In this document: piece by piece, positions 1-9,403 of the stretch
Position numbering within the stretch: position 1 is the first letter of the stretch
Layout of the letters: every line of letters begins with the position of its first letter
Source: JAIOZK01 sp964468645
Lineage (GTDB): Bacteria > Bacteroidota > Bacteroidia > Bacteroidales > JAIOZK01
DNA length: 64,000 nt
Direction of reading: 5' to 3'
NCBI GenBank assembly: GCA_964468645.1
Contig: CAYXUU010000017.1
Span: 1-64,000 of the forward strand
The notes under the pieces: model-generated
The model's database searches: none
The model's input: only the letters and a program-made list of their open reading frames with translations
Told to the model about the DNA's origin: nothing
Made by a program: the position numbers and the translations under genes

Positions 1-122
1 AGTGCTGATTTACAGTACATTACAAGGGTGTTGCAAAAAAGTGCGGAAAACAGGAGGTTCTCGCCGATTTAGCAGCAAATCATCCAGATGCCTTTAAGGC
101 CATCGTAGATAAACTGAAATAG
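1..122 (+). pseudogene. rplT: Damaged 3' end of ribosomal protein L20 gene
   Basis: The last frame, ending at the TAG at 120-122, reads EVLADLAANHPDAFKAIVDK followed by LK, which matches the L20 C-terminus of Bacteroidota. Upstream, the expected L20 residues are split over all three frames: YSTL is in frame 2, an N-R pair in frame 1 and VLADLA in frame 3, and frame 3 has a TGA at 6-8. Several one- or two-base indels are therefore needed to restore L20. As rplT is essential, the likeliest reasons are poor consensus sequence here or a non-functional extra copy. The gene start lies outside the window. The L20 assignment is from memory of the family. Confidence 0.6.
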
Positions 123-148
123 ATTCTTACAATCATATAGAGAATACG

Positions 149-180
149 GAGCCACTTGTTTGTGGCTCTTTTTTTTTTTT
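149..180 (+). terminator. Rho-independent terminator after rplT
   Basis: A perfect 7-bp stem, GAGCCAC (149-155) with GTGGCTC (162-168), has a 6-nt loop and runs straight into 12 T residues (169-180). It lies 27 bp after the L20 stop codon. It is the strongest intrinsic terminator seen in the window. Confidence 0.9.
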
Positions 181-250
181 GAATTCACCAATATTTAATG
201 CTGATTCAATTTTATAAATTATTTTTATCAGCTAAACCAAATTTTATAAC

Positions 251-1177
251 ATGAGAAAACTTGTAGGTATTTTCCTGTTTCTTTTCAATGCTGTTTTATT
301 AACAATATATATTGGTTGTAATAATCCTTCGGCCCAGGAATCTTCAACAGAATACCCTGACTTTACTTTCGCTTTTCTTACCGATATTCATGTTCAACCC
401 GAAAGCAATGCCATTAAAGGATTTAAAAAAGCAATTCAGAATGTGAACGATCTAAAGCCTGATTTTGTCATTACAGGAGGTGATCTGATCATGGATGCCC
501 TTGGTGTAAGCTATGGACGTGCTGATTCATTATATCGTATTTATGATAGCCTGCAGGGGTTATTCAATATGCCTGTATATAACACCCTTGGTAACCATGA
601 AGTTTTTGGAATTTATAAAAGCGCCGGAATAGATACCACCCATGAACTTTTTGGAAAGAAAATGTTTGAAGAACGAATAGGCCCGAGATATTATTCATTC
701 AATTATGATAACTGGCATTTTATTGTTCTTGATGCAATTGGAATTACTCCTGAAAGACAATACAAGGGAGAAATTGATCAGAAGCAGATCAAATGGATCA
801 TTAACGACCTGGAGAAAATTGACAGAAATACCCCAGTGGTTGTCTGTGTGCACATTCCATTTGTTACGGCAGCTGCTCAAATTGAATTCGGTCCTTTATC
901 AGCAAATGGAGGTCGCCTGGTCATTATGAATAATAAGGAGGTCCTGGAATTGTTTTCAGGGTATAACTTAAAACTGGTTCTACAAGGTCATGTGCACCTG
1001 ATTGAGGATATCTTTTATAATAACATTCATTTCGTTACCGGGGGTGCCGTTTCGGCAAATTGGTGGTTAGGTAAGCATTTTGGCACGGAAGAAGGATTTC
1101 TCATGGTAAAAGTTAAAGGCGATGAATTTGAATGGGATTATATTGATTTTGGATGGGAAGTACAAGCTGATAAGTAA
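251..1177 (+). CDS. Calcineurin-like metallophosphoesterase, probable lipoprotein
   Basis: A 308-residue protein with the dinuclear metallophosphoesterase motifs in order: D-x-H (TDIHV, about 45), GGD (about 77), GNHE (about 114), a single His in VCVHIPF (about 200) and GHVH (about 248). These residues bind the two metals in the calcineurin-like family, which hydrolyses phosphomonoesters or phosphodiesters; the substrate cannot be read from the sequence. The N-terminus is a hydrophobic signal followed by IGCNN, so Cys23 may be lipidated, although the residue at -3 is Tyr and not typical. It probably acts in the periplasm or on the outer membrane. It follows the rplT terminator and is presumably transcribed on its own. 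Confidence 0.85.
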   Translation: MRKLVGIFLFLFNAVLLTIYIGCNNPSAQESSTEYPDFTFAFLTDIHVQPESNAIKGFKKAIQNVNDLKPDFVITGGDLIMDALGVSYGRADSLYRIYDSLQGLFNMPVYNTLGNHEVFGIYKSAGIDTTHELFGKKMFEERIGPRYYSFNYDNWHFIVLDAIGITPERQYKGEIDQKQIKWIINDLEKIDRNTPVVVCVHIPFVTAAAQIEFGPLSANGGRLVIMNNKEVLELFSGYNLKLVLQGHVHLIEDIFYNNIHFVTGGAVSANWWLGKHFGTEEGFLMVKVKGDEFEWDYIDFGWEVQADK

Positions 1178-1395
1178 AGGACAAATATAAGGGATTGCTT
1201 CACTGTCTTAATTGAGATGGGGATTTTTTCACCAAGGCGCATGGAACGCAAGGTATTAGAAATTATTTACATATCTGTAAGATACGGTCTTCAATAAGAC
1301 CACGTTGAAGATTATCAGGATTCATAATAATCATATCAATCAGTGTTCTATCATCTCCCGATAATTTCCTAAATTTACGTCGATTAAAGTAACCA

Positions 1396-2091
1396 ATGAA
1401 TAAACTGTCAGTTATTTTTCTGCTATTCATATTTCCTGTAATTTCAGCCTTTCCACAGGGAATTGATTCCTCCCTGATCCAGGCCAGAAATTACCATTAC
1501 CAACAATACCTGTTAACCAGGGATACTATGACTTCCAATTCATGGACGAATTTTAAAATGCTTATTGAACATCTTGAGAAAATAGTATTTATCGGTAATC
1601 AGATGCTTAACGATCCCTCAGCAAATGCTGACCAGGTGGAATTGCTTGAAAGAATAAACATTGGATTGACCGATGAATTGCTTCGATCCGAAAGAGAGAA
1701 GAAGGAGTTATTGGAACTAAACAGGCATCTTGCCCAAAAAAGTAAAATCCGGATTGTTATCATCGTTATACTCAGTATCATCTGTATTGCACTAGGATAT
1801 CTTCTCTATAAACAACGCTTAAAAGAAAGAAGACAACGTCGTAAATTCAGGGAGTTATATGCAGATATTGAAGACCTTTCAAAAGATGCTGAAAAGTTTG
1901 AAAGATGGTATAATGAAGTTAAGGATGCCAATGATATGCTTCACCTGGATCTTGAGGAATTCAGGAAGCGTTACCAGGAAGCCTACGATAAGGTTCATGA
2001 ATCAGATCGCCTCCTCGAACAGGAAAAGCAGGAACGTATGGTTCTTGAGGAGGAGCTTAAACGTATTCTCAACGAATTAAAAAAATATTAA
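1396..2091 (+). CDS. Hypothetical membrane protein with coiled coil
   Basis: 231 residues of unrecognised family. Visible features are a cleavable signal (1-20, ending SAFPQ), an extracytoplasmic helical part with heptad-like Glu/Leu-rich sequence (about 75-115), one membrane segment at about 118-139, and a long charged C-terminal coiled coil (about 140-231) on the cytoplasmic side. Its stop is 25 bp before the CphA-like gene, on the same strand, so the two are probably co-transcribed. It could be a membrane anchor or organiser for that enzyme, which is inference only. Confidence 0.7.
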   Translation: MNKLSVIFLLFIFPVISAFPQGIDSSLIQARNYHYQQYLLTRDTMTSNSWTNFKMLIEHLEKIVFIGNQMLNDPSANADQVELLERINIGLTDELLRSEREKKELLELNRHLAQKSKIRIVIIVILSIICIALGYLLYKQRLKERRQRRKFRELYADIEDLSKDAEKFERWYNEVKDANDMLHLDLEEFRKRYQEAYDKVHESDRLLEQEKQERMVLEEELKRILNELKKY

Positions 2092-2116
2092 TCATACTTT
2101 ACTAAAATTATTATTT

Positions 2117-4126
2117 ATGGAAGAGCAGAATCAAAGTGGTTCAGAAACAACAAAGGAGTTACTTCAGGCTGTCAGAAAGCAATTTGAAATAGAAACTGAG
2201 AAGATACAGAAATATAAGAATGAAATATACCGTGAACGTGATTTCAGGGTTGGAAAATTCTATACCTATTCAGGCCCTAATTACTATCTCGATCGCCAGG
2301 CTGTGGTTTTTAATCTTTTTATCGCTCCAACAGGTGATAGTGTTGAATATTATAAGAACCGGGTTGTTAAATCTTTTCCGGTATTAAATGAAATTGAAAC
2401 CCCTTTTGTTGTTGATCTGTTTGCAGAGACACTTGTTCAGGTCCTGAAAATGGATATTGATCTCTACATAAACAAATATTCTATTACCAGTATTGATGAT
2501 GATTATGTGATTGCTGTTGAATACCTGGATGATAAGATCGCTGAGGATGCAGCATATCTCGTCAGTGATTGGTTTAAAGCCATGTCGGATGATGTAAGCT
2601 TTGATTTTGAACAGGAGTTTTTAGTGCTTCAGGAAGAATTTGATCATACCCTTTTTGGGGGTCCTACATTATACTCATTGATAGAAGCGGGTTTGAAGAG
2701 GGATATTCCGGTATTTTATCTTTATGAAGAAAACCAGTTTCAGTGGGGTTATGGTGAAAAACAACTCAGGGGAAGATCAACAACCTTCAGTACTGATGGA
2801 ATAAAAGATACAGAATTTACCATGTATAAGGATATGGTTGGGGATTTCCTGGAGATGTGTGGATTCCCAACACCAAGTGGTAAGAATTGTTTTGACGAAC
2901 AGGAAATCGTTGATGAAGCCCTGAAGATTGGTTTTCCTGTTGTTGTGAAACCGGTAGCGGGCCACAAAGGACAGGGTGTAGTTACAGGTATTGAATCTGA
3001 GGAAGAGGTCAGAAAAGCGTACAATAATATCATTACCATGGCCGATGAAGAGGGGGTGCATTTTGAGGGTGCACTTGTACAGACTCAGATTTACGGTACA
3101 GATCATCGTTTAATTGCTGTTGGTGGAAAATTTGGTGCTGCACTGGAAAGGGTTGCCGCCTATGTTGATGGTGATGGGCAGAAAAGCATTGAGGAATTAG
3201 TTGCCCTTGAGAATGACCTGGAAATCAGGCTTGATAACGCACGTTCACCACTTGCAAAAATCAAGATTGATGATGACCTTAATGACTATCTCGCACTGCA
3301 GGGACTTGATCTGGGCTCAGTACCCGCTGAAGGAGAAAGAATTAACCTGAGAAGGGTAGCCAATATTTCCGCCGGTGGAGTTTCCATTAATGTTACTGAG
3401 AAAATCCATCCGGATAATATGAAGATGGTTGAAGATATAGCAGGCTTCTTCAGTGTGAAATGCCTGGGTATTGATGTGCTGGCCCAGGATATATCAAAAT
3501 CATGGAAAGAGGGTAACTTCGGGATCATTGAAATCAACGCCGGCCCCGGCGTATTTATGCATCTTGCCCCTGCTTATGGAGGTTCCCTTGATGTCCCGGG
3601 CATGATTTTGAAGACCCATTTCTATCGTCCTGAATATTCCAGGATACCCATTATTGCCGGTAATAGTTTTTCACAGGATTTTGCAAATAAACTCAATAAT
3701 AAATTAAAGGAAATTCAGGAAGGACTTTATTTTTCAAGCCTGACAGATAAAGGTGTGTTTTTCGATGGAAAATATTTTTTTAAGAACGAAGAACATGACC
3801 AGAACGTGAAGATCATACTCAGAAATCCCAGGTCACAGTTTGCATTAATTCAGCATAATGTTGATGATATATTTGATTTCGGAATGCTTCATATTGGTGC
3901 TGATATTGTAATTCTGAAAGATGCCGGAGAAGGGGAAGAAACCGCGTTGAAAAAACAACTGTTACCCGGATCTATTCTAGTTGAACTTAATGAAAACATG
4001 TTGACATTGAGCAAAGGTGATGATACCATTGAAACAATAGAAATTGAGTATCCTGAACAGGCTGAAGGGAAAATAATGGAATTAATTACACCATATTTCA
4101 AAGATCTGACAAGGAAATATGATTGA
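2117..4126 (+). CDS. Cyanophycin-synthetase-like ATP-grasp protein, Mur domain degenerate
   Basis: 669 residues. Positions 45-160 resemble the CphA N-terminal domain (YSGPNYYLDRQAVVF) but lack the conserved RVREGT-x-MGHI-x-EHVALELQ segment. Positions 230-500 are an ATP-grasp (G) domain with an intact glycine-rich loop (VVVKPVAGHKGQGV, 275-288), DHRLIAVGGK and the metal-binding EINAGPG (about 472-478). In CphA the G domain adds aspartate to the polymer backbone; in CphA2 it joins beta-Asp-Arg dipeptides. Positions 505-669 still align with a Mur-ligase M domain, but the ATP P-loop GTNGKTT is gone (PIIAGNSFSQDF) and the C-terminal lobe is missing. Arginine ligation by this protein is therefore unlikely. 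True CphA is about 870-900 residues. The product polymer is unproven. Paralogue: 21663-23864. Confidence 0.8.
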   Translation: MEEQNQSGSETTKELLQAVRKQFEIETEKIQKYKNEIYRERDFRVGKFYTYSGPNYYLDRQAVVFNLFIAPTGDSVEYYKNRVVKSFPVLNEIETPFVVDLFAETLVQVLKMDIDLYINKYSITSIDDDYVIAVEYLDDKIAEDAAYLVSDWFKAMSDDVSFDFEQEFLVLQEEFDHTLFGGPTLYSLIEAGLKRDIPVFYLYEENQFQWGYGEKQLRGRSTTFSTDGIKDTEFTMYKDMVGDFLEMCGFPTPSGKNCFDEQEIVDEALKIGFPVVVKPVAGHKGQGVVTGIESEEEVRKAYNNIITMADEEGVHFEGALVQTQIYGTDHRLIAVGGKFGAALERVAAYVDGDGQKSIEELVALENDLEIRLDNARSPLAKIKIDDDLNDYLALQGLDLGSVPAEGERINLRRVANISAGGVSINVTEKIHPDNMKMVEDIAGFFSVKCLGIDVLAQDISKSWKEGNFGIIEINAGPGVFMHLAPAYGGSLDVPGMILKTHFYRPEYSRIPIIAGNSFSQDFANKLNNKLKEIQEGLYFSSLTDKGVFFDGKYFFKNEEHDQNVKIILRNPRSQFALIQHNVDDIFDFGMLHIGADIVILKDAGEGEETALKKQLLPGSILVELNENMLTLSKGDDTIETIEIEYPEQAEGKIMELITPYFKDLTRKYD

Positions 4127-4324
4127 TCAGTCAAAAGGATTAGAGTTGTAAACCAGCTTTACTTTTTTATATTAATATATTCCTGTTGCAATGGATTGTT
4201 TAAATCGAATAATTCACAACATTCTTTCAATTCCGTACAATGCAATAATTATTCATGATCACGTTACCTGATAAAGCAGTCTTTGATAATTACCTAACTT
4301 TATCAACAATAAAAACAATACTAA

Positions 4325-5674
4325 ATGAGAAAAAAATACATCAGGATCATCTTGATCATCATTGTACTTCTCCTGACCGGGGGTGGATATTTTGCCTGGA
4401 TGATGTATCAAACCGTAATGGGCAGTGAGGAGATAAGCGGAAAACAGGGCAACATACCAGAAATATCACTTCATACTGATTTGATTGAAAAAGGAGCTGA
4501 TGACTGGCCTAACTGGCGTGGTGCCGGTTTTGACGGGAAAAGTAAAAGTAAAAGTATTATTAAGGATTGGTCTGAAGGATTGAATAAGTGCTGGCAGGTA
4601 GATTATTTATGCCAGGACAATGCAACTGCATCCTGGTCAGCCCCTGTTGTTCAGGGTAACCGGCTTATCGTTCCCGGAAGGAATGAAACCCATGATTTGT
4701 TATTCTGCATAAATACCAATAATGGGGAATTACTATGGCTGGGATCTTATGAATCAGAGGCTCAGACATCACATGGTCCCGGGCCACGTGCAACCCCTTT
4801 TATCGATCAAGACCGTGTTTATTCTTATGGCCGCAGTGGTGATCTTACTGCCTGGAAACTGGATAATGGACAGCTTTTATGGAGAAGAAATGTTAAAGAG
4901 TTCGGCGGGGAGGAAACTACATGGGGCTTATCCAGTTCGCCCTATGTGTTTAACGATAAGGTGATCGTACAGGGTGGTGGAAATGCCACAGCGATAGCAT
5001 TCAATAAATATAGCGGGGATGTTCTATGGAAATCAATGATAGGAGACGCAGGATATTCGGCATCAGCAATAATAAATATTGAAAATGACACCACTCTTTT
5101 GATATATCACGCCATGGGCCTGTCATGTCTAGATCCTGAAAATGGTAATGAATTATGGCGTGTACTATGGGAAACAGAATATGGGGTAAATGCTACCACA
5201 CCCATTGTTAAAGATGACACCATTTTTCATACCTCTGCCTATGGAATGGGTTGCCAGTTGATAAAAGCCGGTAAGAATGAATATAACATACTATGGACAG
5301 GTGAGGTGATGGCAGCCCAGCACTCTGACCCTGTATTACTTGATGGATATCTCTTTGGATATTCAGGAGATACTTTCAGGAATAAAGGCCGGTTTAAGTG
5401 TGTTGAATTTAAAAGTGGTAAAGAGATGTGGAGTACAGATGAAATAGGGCAGGGTACCATGGTTTATGCTGATGGACACTTAATCTGCCTTGACCTTAAA
5501 GGGAACCTTCATCTGCTTAAAGCAGATCCCACATCCTATCAGAAATTAGGGGAAATCAAAAATGCCATTGAAGGCGTCCGGCACCTGGCATGGACCACGC
5601 CTATTATAGCTAACGGAAAGTTATACCTGCGTTATTTACAAAAGCTGGTTTGTTATGAAATAAGTAGAAGGTAA
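4325..5674 (+). CDS. PQQ-like beta-propeller repeat protein, membrane anchored
   Basis: 449 residues with an N-terminal membrane anchor (about 7-29) followed by a chain of quinoprotein/BamB-type blades. Repeated A-x-x-x-x-x-G-x-x-L-W signatures are visible (INTNNGELLWLG, WKLDNGQLLWRR, FNKYSGDVLWKS, LDPENGNELWRV, VEFKSGKEMWST). The first motif, DWPNWRGAGFDG, is typical of secreted PQQ-propeller proteins in Bacteroidota and Planctomycetes. There is no PQQ dehydrogenase catalytic signature that I can see, so it is more likely a scaffold or binding protein in the periplasm than an enzyme. It lies 198 bp after the ATP-grasp gene and converges with the NtrC gene. Confidence 0.8.
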   Translation: MRKKYIRIILIIIVLLLTGGGYFAWMMYQTVMGSEEISGKQGNIPEISLHTDLIEKGADDWPNWRGAGFDGKSKSKSIIKDWSEGLNKCWQVDYLCQDNATASWSAPVVQGNRLIVPGRNETHDLLFCINTNNGELLWLGSYESEAQTSHGPGPRATPFIDQDRVYSYGRSGDLTAWKLDNGQLLWRRNVKEFGGEETTWGLSSSPYVFNDKVIVQGGGNATAIAFNKYSGDVLWKSMIGDAGYSASAIINIENDTTLLIYHAMGLSCLDPENGNELWRVLWETEYGVNATTPIVKDDTIFHTSAYGMGCQLIKAGKNEYNILWTGEVMAAQHSDPVLLDGYLFGYSGDTFRNKGRFKCVEFKSGKEMWSTDEIGQGTMVYADGHLICLDLKGNLHLLKADPTSYQKLGEIKNAIEGVRHLAWTTPIIANGKLYLRYLQKLVCYEISRR

Positions 5675-5716
5675 AAACCTGCTGGTGCATTCTGTTGACC
5701 GGTCGAAAAGAAAAAG

Positions 5717-7093
5717 TTATTCAAGACCAAATTTCTTCAGTCTCCTGTCAAGCGATTGCCAGGTGATATTCAACAACTCGGCAGTTTTTGTTTTATTATT
5801 GTTCGATTTGAGCAGTGCCTGTTTGATGAGTTGTTTTTCATTCTCTTCAAGATCAAAGGTAAGAGGTGCAGTAACAGATGGTATCGTTATACCGGTGCCA
5901 CTACCCGGTAAGATCTTGAAATCTACAGCTTTTAGCTTATCACCATCGCAGATGATCATGGCCCGTTCTACAAGGTTTTTTAGCTCCCTGATGTTGCCCG
6001 GATAATCATAGGAGCGTAATTCTGTTATGATATTCTGATCGATGTGACTGATTGGTTTTCCCATCCTTGATGAGAATTCCTTAACAAAGTGATTGATCAG
6101 TAGCGGTATATCTTCTCTTCTGTCACGTAATGGAGGGATATGAATAACAAATGAACTTAACCTGTGGTAAAGGTCAGGCCTGAATTTACTTTCAGTAGCT
6201 AGTTGCTCGAGTTTCTGATTGGAGGCAGCTATTACCCTTACATTGACATCAAACGTGGTATGTGTACCAACTTTACTCACCTTTTTGTCTTCGAGGATTC
6301 TTAGGAGTTTGGCCTGCTGGTTTAAGGGCATATCGCTGATCTCATCCAGAAACAACGTTCCTTTATTGGCAATTTCAAACCATCCTGCCTTGTCTTCTGT
6401 TGCTCCGGTGAAAGCACCTTTTTTATGCCCGAAGAACTCACTTTCAAATAAACTTTCAGGAATGGCTGAGCAGTTTACCGAATGAAAATATTTGTTGTTT
6501 CTGCTGCTTAAAAAATGGATGCCCCTGGCAACAAGTTCTTTACCTGTTCCGCTTTCACCGGTTATCAATACCGAGGTATCGTTGGTTATGGCCACTTTCG
6601 ACATTAGATCAATAACCGACTTGATAGCCGGGCTTTCCCCGAGTAACTTATGGCCGATACTCTTTTCAAGTTCCCTGGATAGCAGGTTATAATTTTTCTC
6701 AACCTCTTTTAGTTTGTTCTGAAGTTTAATAAATCGTTTCGTCCGTTCTATGGCGCTATTCATTTCCATTAACCTGAATGGCTTTTGAAAGAAGTCGGTG
6801 GCACCCAGCCTCATCGCATCGATTACACTGTTGATATCACCATGGCCAGAGATCATTATTACCTCGATGCCCGGATATGTATCTTTCAGGATCTTCAACA
6901 TCTCCAGTCCATCCATTTCGGGAAGTTTAATATCAAGGATGACAAGATCAATATCAGTTTTATCAATAATTTTAAAAGCCTTCGAGGGTGCAGATGCCTT
7001 AAACACATTAAAGTTCCTTCCCTTTAAGAACTCTTCTATTTCATCTCGAACCCTTTGTTCATCATCAAGTATCAGTATGTTCAAATTCTCCAT
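5717..7093 (-). CDS. Sigma-54-dependent response regulator, NtrC family
   Basis: 458 residues in the standard three-part layout. The receiver domain (1-120) has phospho-acceptor Asp54 (VILDIKLP). The AAA+ domain (about 145-385) has Walker A GESGTGKE (179-186), the sigma-54-contacting GAFTGA loop (226-231) and Walker B GTLFLDE (245-251). The Fis-type helix-turn-helix is at the C-terminus (KTKTAELLNITWQSLDRRLK). It activates transcription from sigma-54 promoters when phosphorylated. The sensor kinase gene lies 12 bp upstream on the same strand and is its obvious partner. Targets cannot be named; I saw no convincing TGGCAC-N5-TTGC site nearby. Confidence 0.95.
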   Translation of the reverse strand: MENLNILILDDEQRVRDEIEEFLKGRNFNVFKASAPSKAFKIIDKTDIDLVILDIKLPEMDGLEMLKILKDTYPGIEVIMISGHGDINSVIDAMRLGATDFFQKPFRLMEMNSAIERTKRFIKLQNKLKEVEKNYNLLSRELEKSIGHKLLGESPAIKSVIDLMSKVAITNDTSVLITGESGTGKELVARGIHFLSSRNNKYFHSVNCSAIPESLFESEFFGHKKGAFTGATEDKAGWFEIANKGTLFLDEISDMPLNQQAKLLRILEDKKVSKVGTHTTFDVNVRVIAASNQKLEQLATESKFRPDLYHRLSSFVIHIPPLRDRREDIPLLINHFVKEFSSRMGKPISHIDQNIITELRSYDYPGNIRELKNLVERAMIICDGDKLKAVDFKILPGSGTGITIPSVTAPLTFDLEENEKQLIKQALLKSNNNKTKTAELLNITWQSLDRRLKKFGLE

Positions 7094-7105
7094 ATAACCT
7101 GATAG

Positions 7106-9334
7106 TTATTTCTTATATGCGGGAAGTTTAATTTTCATTATCGTATATTCACCAGGGCGTGAGTTAACCATAATTTCACCTTTCATCTCCTTAATTATTC
7201 CATAGGAGATTGATAATCCCAGGCCCGTTCCCATTTCATCTCTTTTGGTTGTGAAAAACGGGTCAAAGATATTAATTTGTTTTTCCTCAGGAATACCTGT
7301 ATCGTTATCTTCAACATCGATGTAAATTTTATCTTCGTTTGATCGTGTCAGAACTTTTATTTTTTTCTGGTATGATTTCTCACCGGCAAGAGCTTCTTTT
7401 TCGTCGATTGCAAATTTGGCATTTGAAAACAAGTTAAGGAGTACCTGCTCAAGTTTGAATTTACTTCCATATGTATAGAGATCATCCTGAAGGTCGAGCA
7501 CAATATCTACATTGTGATTTGAATACTGCGTATTGATCATTGAAACAGCATTGTTAATTACTTCGGTAACTGATACTTTTTCTAACTCCCCGATATCCTG
7601 ATCTTTAGAGAACGATCTCACATGGTTTATGATATTTCTGATCCGGTCAATATCTTCAAAGATTTTTTTAAATTTTTCTTCAAGATAATCTTTGGATGCC
7701 TTATTATTTGACAGACCGATCATAATATTATCAAGGATCATTGAAATACCTCCGAGTGGTTGATTCAGTTCATGGGCAATACCAGCCGATAATTCCCCCA
7801 GCGATTCAAGCTTGGATTTTTGTATTAAAAGTTGCTGTTGTTGTTCTCTTTTCTTCAGCTCCTCTTTAACCCTTCGCTCAAGATCTTCATTGAGAAGTTT
7901 TAATTCCTCTGCGGTTTGTTTACGCTCTGTGATATCCGTAAGGAATGTTAAAACTGCCGGAGAGTCTTCCCATTTAATTAAGGTGGATTTTAATTCGAAC
8001 CATTTTTCTTCGCTCCGTTTATCAAAGATCTTGATATCATAACGTTCGGGTACTTTCTCACCTTGTAATCGCCTGATATGATACTCAAGCACCATCTCTC
8101 TATAATCAGGATGGATGAATTCCGTAAAAGGTTTATCAATACATTCCTTTGGAAGATACCCTGTCATTTCATATAATTTGGGATTGGTAAATTTTACAAT
8201 CCCGTCCATGGTTAGCGTAATACCATCATTTGCATTTTCAAAGATCTGCCGGTACTTCTCCTCACTCTCCCGTAACATCATCTCAGCAATACTCCTCTCA
8301 TTAATCTCTTTGAGCAGATCCCTGGTTCTTTCTTCAACCCTTTTCTCCAGCTCATTGTTTAGTTTAAGAATTTCATCTTCAACATTACGCCGGTGAATAG
8401 CCGCCCCAAGAATATCAGCCGCCGCTGAAAGAGCCTGTTTCTCGGAAGCAGTCCAGAGACGGGCTTCTTTGCAATCATCAAATCCGATAAATCCCCACCA
8501 GTACTCATCAGTAAAAATTGGTATAACCATGATGGAGATTATATTCTGGGGTAACAGTATTTCCTTCTCACTCTCAGGAAAACTATTGACAAGGCCGTAT
8601 AGTTGCTTTCCTTTTGAGAGGTATGATACCCACCTTCCAAAGCCATTCTTGTGATATATAAAATCCTGTAGCCCGGGATTATTTTGCTGAGAGGCAATTC
8701 CTTTTTGTACCCATTCATACCGTTGATTTGAAAATATGCTCCCATTTTTATCTGTCTGGTTTTCGAATAGATAAACACGACTTACATTGGTTGCCTTACC
8801 CAGTCGTTCCAGTAATGGGGGGATACTCTTTTCTCCAAAGTTTTCCTGGAGGAATTGCTCGGAAGCAAAACTAACGGCCCTTAAGATCGCTTCGCTTCTT
8901 TTCAGGGCATTTTCTGCTTTCCTGCGTCGTTGAGCCTGCTCCAATACTTTCTTCTCAAGCAATATTTCATGTGCGTTATCTTCGATAACAGAAAATAACA
9001 TGTTGTTATCAACAGGTTTCAGCAGGAAATTTGATACACCATTTTCAATGGCCTGAATGAAATACTGGGTTTGTCCATATGCCGACATAATTACTATACG
9101 ACTGTCCCTGTTTTCCCTTTTTATTCGCTTGGTCATCTCTAATCCATTCATAACCGGCATCTTAATATCAGTTATGACAAGATCAGGTTTGTGTTTTTTG
9201 TAGAGTTTTAAACCATCCTCACCGTTTTCTGCGATGTATAAATCACGAACCCTGCTACTCAGGATTCTCTGGTAGATGTTACGTAATATTTTTTCATCCT
9301 CAACATAGAGAAGCGAAATATCCTGTTTCTTCAT
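7106..9334 (-). CDS. Sensor histidine kinase with N-terminal receiver, GAF and PAS domains
   Basis: 742 residues. The N-terminal receiver (1-120) has Asp56 (LVITDIKMP), followed by a coiled-coil linker, a GAF domain (about 145-315, with the ISIMVIPIF and WWGFIGFDD core), another coiled coil, a PAS domain (about 355-475), a HisKA domain with His521 (GIAHELNQPLGG) and an HATPase domain (LLNLFSNAKFAI, DNDTGIP, GTGLGLSISYG). No membrane segment is visible, so it should be soluble and sense a cytoplasmic signal or accept a phosphate through its own receiver. It is directly followed by the NtrC-type regulator gene (12 bp gap), so the two form one two-component system. Confidence 0.93.
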   Translation of the reverse strand: MKKQDISLLYVEDEKILRNIYQRILSSRVRDLYIAENGEDGLKLYKKHKPDLVITDIKMPVMNGLEMTKRIKRENRDSRIVIMSAYGQTQYFIQAIENGVSNFLLKPVDNNMLFSVIEDNAHEILLEKKVLEQAQRRRKAENALKRSEAILRAVSFASEQFLQENFGEKSIPPLLERLGKATNVSRVYLFENQTDKNGSIFSNQRYEWVQKGIASQQNNPGLQDFIYHKNGFGRWVSYLSKGKQLYGLVNSFPESEKEILLPQNIISIMVIPIFTDEYWWGFIGFDDCKEARLWTASEKQALSAAADILGAAIHRRNVEDEILKLNNELEKRVEERTRDLLKEINERSIAEMMLRESEEKYRQIFENANDGITLTMDGIVKFTNPKLYEMTGYLPKECIDKPFTEFIHPDYREMVLEYHIRRLQGEKVPERYDIKIFDKRSEEKWFELKSTLIKWEDSPAVLTFLTDITERKQTAEELKLLNEDLERRVKEELKKREQQQQLLIQKSKLESLGELSAGIAHELNQPLGGISMILDNIMIGLSNNKASKDYLEEKFKKIFEDIDRIRNIINHVRSFSKDQDIGELEKVSVTEVINNAVSMINTQYSNHNVDIVLDLQDDLYTYGSKFKLEQVLLNLFSNAKFAIDEKEALAGEKSYQKKIKVLTRSNEDKIYIDVEDNDTGIPEEKQINIFDPFFTTKRDEMGTGLGLSISYGIIKEMKGEIMVNSRPGEYTIMKIKLPAYKK

Positions 9335-9403
9335 ATGTCTATCCAGGCTTGTTAACGATTAACAAAATTAGCAAAATATTTATGGCTTTCCGGATGGAAT
9401 AAC

